Of a stretch of 8,679 nt of DNA, positions 6,146 to 8,679 are shown piece by piece. The DNA lies in NCBI GenBank assembly GCA_015488855.1, contig WFMY01000086.1, forward strand, positions 1-8,679, read 5' to 3'. Position 1 is the first letter of the stretch, and each line of letters begins with the position of its first letter. The DNA comes from Helicobacteraceae bacterium. Lineage in GTDB: Bacteria; Campylobacterota; Campylobacteria; Campylobacterales; Sulfurimonadaceae. Under the pieces are notes generated by a model. It searched no databases. It was not told where the DNA came from and was given only the letters and a program-made list of their open reading frames with translations. A program made the position numbers and the translations under genes.

Positions 6146-6643
6146 ATGAAAGAGCAAGAGAAGTATGCATTGTTATCAAAATTTAGTAGAGGATTAGTCA
6201 AAATCCCCTCTTTGGATGAGGGATTACCTTTTATATCTCAAAAAGCTAAAAAGATTATTGGTGCAGATAGATGCTCTGTATTTATCTATTCCTCCGATAA
6301 AGATGAACTTTGGACTACACTTTCTGATGGTGTTGAGAAAATCGTTATCCCCTTTGATATGGGGATAGTTGGTCAGACTGTAAGAACAAAGCAACCTATT
6401 ATCGAAAATGATGCTTATAGTAATTCTAACTTTCTCTCTGAGATAGATGCACAGACAGGGTACTATACTAGAAACATCTTGACTTCCCCAGTGATAAATT
6501 CTAAAAGAGAGGTGATAGGTGTCTTTCAACTTCTCAATAAAGAAACAGGTTTTACAAGAGAAGATGTTGAATTTATCACTTTTTTTGCACATTATGTGAG
6601 TGGTTTCTTAGAGCTTGAGATTGCTAACAATAATTTGGGTTAA
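6146..6643 (+). CDS. Single GAF-domain protein
   Basis: The 165-residue cytoplasmic protein is essentially one GAF domain (about 20-158) between short flanking helices, with no kinase, cyclase, GGDEF or DNA-binding output. The diagnostic stretches are CSVFIYSSDKDELWTTLSDG, the GIVGQTVRTKQPIIENDAY segment, then ILTSPVINSKREVIGVFQLLNK. NKETGFTREDVEF (N131, K132, F136, D140, E142) resembles the NKFDE motif of cyclic-nucleotide-binding GAF domains, with the final Glu displaced by one residue. The ATG is preceded by AAGGA at 6136-6140. The gene follows ilvC by 32 nt and no separate promoter is visible. Its stop codon shares bases with the holA stop on the other strand. The ligand and partner are unknown; it could be a free-standing sensor, a free-methionine-sulfoxide-reductase-like enzyme (less likely) or a regulator of a neighbour. 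Confidence 0.88.
   Translation: MKEQEKYALLSKFSRGLVKIPSLDEGLPFISQKAKKIIGADRCSVFIYSSDKDELWTTLSDGVEKIVIPFDMGIVGQTVRTKQPIIENDAYSNSNFLSEIDAQTGYYTRNILTSPVINSKREVIGVFQLLNKETGFTREDVEFITFFAHYVSGFLELEIANNNLG
6640..6643. other. TTAA shared by the stop codons of two convergent genes
   Basis: The palindrome TTAA supplies TAA for the GAF gene on the plus strand (6641-6643) and TAA for holA on the minus strand (6642-6640). There is no room for a bidirectional terminator between the genes. Confidence 0.95.
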
Positions 6644-7608
6644 AGAAGTTGTTGAAACCTTATAAGACACGAGAATAGGATAGCCCCTTTATCTACTCCT
6701 GAACTTTTCATTTGTAGTTCAGTATCTAAGAGAAGTTGGTGTAGTTTGTAGTATATGTTTGGTTTAATTCTGTATGAGAGTTCAGCTTTTTCTTTTACAA
6801 CAAACTGTGGTGCATTGTATCCAAGTATTTCTCTTGCATTTGGCGTGCCATTAACTCTGATGTAGATGTTAAAAAGATAAAGTTGCGTAATGAAAGAAGT
6901 GAGTGCTGTGATAACTCTTATCTCATCTTCTCCATGTTCCAAGATGCTCTTTATATCCTCTTTAAAATCTTTCTTGTTGATAAGATTGATGATAAAGTCA
7001 TCTATATTTATCTCTGCAAGTCCAAAGACAAGAGCATCAATATCTTTTGTGCTGATGGCTCTATCAAAGACTATGAACTTCTCTATCTCATTAGCACAAA
7101 GGGCAATATCGCCATTGTGAATGTTTAGCAGATGGGTGATAGAGTAGTTGTCTATATTGACATTTTTCTCTTTTGCTACTTGGGCTATGATATTGATAGA
7201 TTCTCCAAGTTTGGGATGAAAAAATCTCACTACCATAGTACTTTGTTTTGCAAAGAATTTTTTATCATTATAAGCTCTAAAATCATCACCTGTATAAGCA
7301 TAAATGAAAAGATTGTCTTGATTTTTTTCACAGTATTGTACAAAAATATCTAACTCTTTTTTACCTACTTTTTTATGCGTCTTAATTATAAGGAGATTTC
7401 TTCCACCAAATAGGGATGCCTGAGAAAGATGTGCTTTGGCAGAGTTGAAGTCATACTCATCTTGGTTATAGTTAAGGATGGAAGCATCTTCTATGTTTGA
7501 GAGAAGTTTAATGTACCTATCTATAAGAAATAAACTCTCCCCATAAAATACAAAACTATTTGAGATGCTTCCCTTGTTGAGATTTTTGTCAAATTCAGAT
7601 TGATACAT
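6640..7608 (-). CDS. holA: DNA polymerase III delta subunit
   Basis: HolA is the clamp-loader subunit that opens the beta sliding clamp. The 322-residue length fits the family. Residues 16-32 (SNSFVFYGESLFLIDRY) are the start of the AAA+-like domain I, which in delta lacks a Walker A site. ASLFGGRNLLIIK (64-76) contains the S-L-F beta-clamp-binding wedge; L66 and F67 correspond to E. coli L73 and F74. Domain II follows (about 140-195, with HNGDIALCANEIEK). The helical collar domain forms the rest, with the family-like ending LLDTELQMKSSGVDKGAILFSCLIRF. The ATG at 7608 lies inside the end of rnr (14-nt overlap) and lacks a clear Shine-Dalgarno site, so translation is probably coupled to rnr. 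An rnr-holA pairing is usual in this phylum (from memory). Confidence 0.92.
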   Translation of the reverse strand: MYQSEFDKNLNKGSISNSFVFYGESLFLIDRYIKLLSNIEDASILNYNQDEYDFNSAKAHLSQASLFGGRNLLIIKTHKKVGKKELDIFVQYCEKNQDNLFIYAYTGDDFRAYNDKKFFAKQSTMVVRFFHPKLGESINIIAQVAKEKNVNIDNYSITHLLNIHNGDIALCANEIEKFIVFDRAISTKDIDALVFGLAEINIDDFIINLINKKDFKEDIKSILEHGEDEIRVITALTSFITQLYLFNIYIRVNGTPNAREILGYNAPQFVVKEKAELSYRIKPNIYYKLHQLLLDTELQMKSSGVDKGAILFSCLIRFQQLL

Positions 7609-8679
7609 CGTTATTCACTACACTCGCATAGATTTTAGCTTTTGGGATATCTACCTTGTCTATTGTTACTAAAACATCGCTAAATAAAACTACATTGTCA
7701 CTTGAAGAGAGTATGAGTCTCGCACCTTTTATCTCATCATTTAAGTCGGCTTTGAGTTCAGGGTCTGTACCGCTTACTCTAGCCATAAATTGTTCACCTA
7801 TATGCTCATTTGCCCAACGGCTAAATTTTCTAGCTTGAAATTCTATTTCAATAGTACTAGCTTCTCTCTCTTTTTCACTAATAGCAATACTCAGAGATTC
7901 GATATTGCGAAGGACATAGGAGCCTTCCTCTGTATCACCAGCATTGATAGCTTTGAGCAGCCTATGAACTATGAGGTCACTATATCTTCGTATGGGTGAA
8001 GTAAAGTGGGTGTATGCTTCAAAACCTAAGCCAAAATGTCCAGAATTGAGTGGTGCGTAGCGTGCTTGCATCTGTGAGCGGATGATGAGTGTATCTACTT
8101 CAGCTTCAAGATGCATCTCTTTGGCCTGTGCTTGTATTGTTGAGATGGTTTCTTTTATAGTTTTTTTAATCTCTACAAACATGCCGATACCTGCTAGTTC
8201 TTGGTAGAGTATCTGAAGTTTGTTTTGTGATGGTGGTTCATGGATACGAAAGATACCACGAGTGTATTGACGCGCTGCTTCTTTGTTTGCTAAAAGCATA
8301 CAGTCCTCTATGAGGGCATGTGAAGGTGTTTCTTTGGCATAAGAAGTTGAAACTATATTGGAATCCTCATCTATGTGCATCTGCAACTCTTTAGAGTGAA
8401 AGTCATAACCAACTTTGAGTCTTTTTGTTTTGAGCTTATCTGTAATGATACGAAGTTTTTTTATCCAAGCAAATATCTCACCCTCTTGAGTGTTTTTTGC
8501 TTTAAGTTTACCTTCAAAAAAGGCATCAATCTCTTCGTAGTTAAATCTTCTATCCGAATGGATGATAGCTTCGTAAACCTTTGATTCGACTACATCTAAT
8601 GAGTCAAGATTGAGTTTCATCTCAAACACGAAAGCTAGTCTATCTACATGGGGTTGGAGCGAACAGAGTGTTTCACTTA
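7595..8679 (-). CDS. rnr: Ribonuclease R / RNase II family 3'-5' exoribonuclease (5' end outside window)
   Basis: The frame is open to the right edge; the GTG at 8629 is internal, since the upstream codons read as conserved RNB sequence (CSLQPHVDRLAFVFEM). About 360 residues are visible, the C-terminal part of a protein usually 640 or more long. The RNB domain shows HALIEDCMLLANKEAARQY, FRIHEPPSQNKLQILYQEL and the signature AYTHFTSPIRRYSDLIVHR. The catalytic aspartate cluster lies upstream, outside the window. After RNB only about 70 residues remain, reading as a weak, diverged S1 domain (EQFMARVSG to IDKVDIPKAKIYASVV) with no lysine-rich tail. RNase R degrades structured RNA and takes part in rRNA and tmRNA quality control. 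In H. pylori it is reported to lack the helicase-associated domains (from memory), consistent with this short C-terminus. Co-transcribed with holA. Confidence 0.94.
   Translation of the reverse strand, partial: SETLCSLQPHVDRLAFVFEMKLNLDSLDVVESKVYEAIIHSDRRFNYEEIDAFFEGKLKAKNTQEGEIFAWIKKLRIITDKLKTKRLKVGYDFHSKELQMHIDEDSNIVSTSYAKETPSHALIEDCMLLANKEAARQYTRGIFRIHEPPSQNKLQILYQELAGIGMFVEIKKTIKETISTIQAQAKEMHLEAEVDTLIIRSQMQARYAPLNSGHFGLGFEAYTHFTSPIRRYSDLIVHRLLKAINAGDTEEGSYVLRNIESLSIAISEKEREASTIEIEFQARKFSRWANEHIGEQFMARVSGTDPELKADLNDEIKGARLILSSSDNVVLFSDVLVTIDKVDIPKAKIYASVVNNDVSI

Noticed and set aside
6224..6592. 122-codon minus-strand frame opposite the GAF gene
   Set aside because: The plus-strand frame is a clear GAF domain with a good ribosome site; the minus frame has neither homology nor start signals.
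6883..7353. Several plus-strand frames opposite holA
   Set aside because: They overlap one another and the well-supported holA gene, and have low-complexity, hydrophobic shadow-like translations.
8627..8629. GTG at 8629 as the true start of rnr
   Set aside because: The frame continues upstream to the window edge with conserved RNase R sequence (QPHVDRLAF), so the gene is only cut by the window.

Overview
The window looks like chromosomal DNA of a member of the Campylobacterota (formerly Epsilonproteobacteria), most like a Sulfurimonas/Sulfurovum-type organism. The reasons are the AT-rich coding sequence, the yidC-jag-mnmE gene order that Helicobacter pylori also has (HP1450-1452, from memory), the style of the IlvC, HolA and RNase R proteins, and promoters with a good TATAAT -10 box but a T-rich tract in place of a -35 box. 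The genus is inference; the phylum is fairly secure. There are no tRNAs, rRNAs, insertion sequences, CRISPR arrays or phage genes.

Layout: (1) Positions 1-3625, plus strand: a tight, partly overlapping run of yidC (5' end cut by the window), jag/khpB, mnmE and ruvX/yqgF. It joins membrane-protein insertion, RNA binding, tRNA wobble modification and pre-16S rRNA processing. (2) Positions 3627-4968, minus strand: a two-gene unit. The first gene encodes an unrecognised 207-residue protein. The second, overlapping it by 8 nt and starting with TTG, encodes a protein with an apparent NYN/PIN-like nuclease domain. (3) Positions 4969-5090: a 122-bp divergent promoter region with back-to-back -10 boxes and a dyad in the ilvC leader. 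(4) Positions 5091-6643, plus strand: ilvC, then a short single-GAF-domain gene. (5) Positions 6640-8679, minus strand: rnr (5' end cut by the window) followed by holA, overlapping by 14 nt.

The DNA is packed very tightly. The two convergent junctions have either 1 bp between stop codons (yqgF/NYN gene) or share the bases of one TTAA (GAF gene/holA), and no intrinsic terminator is visible anywhere. The only intergenic region with real regulatory content is the one at 4969-5090.

Most of the window is core housekeeping sequence. The part with the best chance of being undescribed biology is the minus-strand pair of unknown protein plus NYN-like nuclease, whose promoter overlaps that of ilvC. 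Next come the orphan GAF protein with a near-NKFDE motif, and the degenerate RNA-binding domains in Jag (R3H) and RNase R (S1). The last two may be lineage-wide traits rather than peculiarities of this strain.
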